Source: an uncultured Oscillospiraceae bacterium (lineage in GTDB: Bacteria > Bacillota > Clostridia > Oscillospirales > Oscillospiraceae). From it: 30,045 bases of DNA. How positions within the stretch are numbered: position 1 is the first letter of the stretch; each line of letters starts with the position of its first letter. Below the pieces are notes generated by a model that worked only from the letters and a program-made list of their open reading frames with translations, was not told the DNA's origin and ran no database searches. The stretch spans positions 1 through 30,045 of the forward strand of contig CAKTIH010000010.1 of NCBI GenBank assembly GCA_934565615.1, in the 5' to 3' direction. Shown here one piece after another: positions 29,385 through 30,045 of this stretch. The position numbers and the translations under genes were made by a program.

Positions 29385-30045
29385 ATGCTTCAGACTTTAC
29401 AGCAGATGGGTCAGGGCTTCGTCAGTGCCCTCACCTGGATAAATCTTCTTGCTATGGTCGGCGGCGTGTCCCTTGGTATCGTCATCGGCTGCCTGCCGGG
29501 TCTGTCGGCCGCGATGGGCGTTGCGCTGATGCTGCCGCTGACCTTCACCATGCCTGCCGATACCGGACTTATCGTCCTCGGTGCCATCTATTGCGGCGCG
29601 ATCTTCGGCGGGTCTATCTCCGCTATACTCATCCACACCCCCGGTACCCCGGCATCCGCCGCGACGGCTATCGAGGGCTACCAGATGACTCTGCAGGGCA
29701 AAGCCGGTAAGGCACTGGCAACTGCCTGCTGGTCGTCCTTCTGGGGCGGCCTTCTCAGCTGCATTTCGCTCTACTTCTTCTCTCCGCTGCTGGCTCAGCT
29801 CGCGCTGAAGTTCATGTCGGCAGAGAAGTTCTGGCTCGGCATCTTCGGCCTTACCATCATCGCCGGTGTTTCGAGCAAGTCTATGGTCAAGGGCCTTATG
29901 TCCGGCGCGCTCGGCCTGCTCATCTCTACCATTGGCCTTGATCCTATCGACGGCACCAAGCGCTTCATGTTCGGTCAGGCCTTCCTCGCAGAGGGCATCA
30001 ACGTCACCTGCGCGCTCATCGGTCTGTTCTCGATGTCTCAGGTGT
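29385..30045 (+). CDS. tctA: Tripartite tricarboxylate transporter large membrane subunit (3' end outside window)
   Basis: 220 codons from the ATG at 29385, preceded by GGGAGGG, open to the window edge. The full protein is usually about 500 residues. The TctA signature is near the start: GIVIGCLPGLSAAMGVALML at about 32-51, and the second signature with IHTPGTPASAATAIEGYQM near residues 84-102. Multiple membrane helices follow. It is the carboxylate channel of the TTT transporter, driven by an ion gradient. It is downstream of tctB by 15 bases, the usual C-B-A order. Confidence 0.95.
   Translation, partial: MLQTLQQMGQGFVSALTWINLLAMVGGVSLGIVIGCLPGLSAAMGVALMLPLTFTMPADTGLIVLGAIYCGAIFGGSISAILIHTPGTPASAATAIEGYQMTLQGKAGKALATACWSSFWGGLLSCISLYFFSPLLAQLALKFMSAEKFWLGIFGLTIIAGVSSKSMVKGLMSGALGLLISTIGLDPIDGTKRFMFGQAFLAEGINVTCALIGLFSMSQV

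Overview
The window reads as chromosomal DNA from a GC-rich, low-oxygen Firmicute of the class Clostridia, probably a gut Oscillospiraceae-type organism. This rests on several signs: strong GGAGG ribosome binding sites; sigma-A promoters with 17-base spacers; many short lipoproteins of the MKK...LxACG type; clostridial families (DUF4364, DUF4830, the PucR/CdaR-type regulator, ammonia-dependent AsnA); and a tripartite tricarboxylate transporter. I see no phage, plasmid or IS genes and no CRISPR array. Genes are packed in short units on both strands, usually separated by intrinsic terminators.

Layout. 1-5064: a PucR/CdaR-type regulator (cut by the window edge, with a long leader), the rRNA pseudouridine synthase rsuA, a DUF4830 membrane protein, an Ig-like lipoprotein, and a DUF4364-asnA unit. 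5144-9650: a Cys-rich conserved protein of unknown function, an intergenic stretch full of hairpins, nadE (glutamine-dependent NAD synthase) with a PP2C phosphatase downstream, and a DhaS-like TetR regulator. 9651-14302: a gap with a possible small RNA, a duplicated beta-helix lipoprotein, a small lipoprotein, and a YbiT/YkpA-type ABC-F protein whose second ATPase site is degenerate. 14441-19162: a large membrane protein, a 27-residue single-helix membrane peptide, a membrane-anchored repeat-plus-alpha/beta-hydrolase protein, and an AGCS sodium:alanine symporter. 19573-24214: a SprT-like protein, then a probable operon nagA - prsW - Nif11-like small protein - beta-helix lipoprotein, ending in a tandem array of mini-hairpins. 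24233-27349: a membrane-bound UDP-sugar 4,6-dehydratase (CapD/PglF type) and a lipoprotein with a strongly folded leader. 27423-30045: tRNA-Pro(GGG) and the tripartite tricarboxylate transporter genes tctC-tctB-tctA, the last cut by the window edge.

The most unusual features are non-coding. First, five small stem-loops at 24064-24169 have different but self-complementary stems, most joined by the same TGAAA linker; the first linker supplies the stop codon of the preceding gene. Second, at 27157-27349 a promoter starts an RNA whose 5' end pairs at long range with its own 3' part, followed by an intrinsic terminator touching the Shine-Dalgarno of a lipoprotein gene; it looks like an attenuator, riboswitch or small RNA of a class I do not recognise. 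Third, an intrinsic hairpin sits just ahead of the ribosome binding site in three places. These are readings by eye; no database search or folding program was run.
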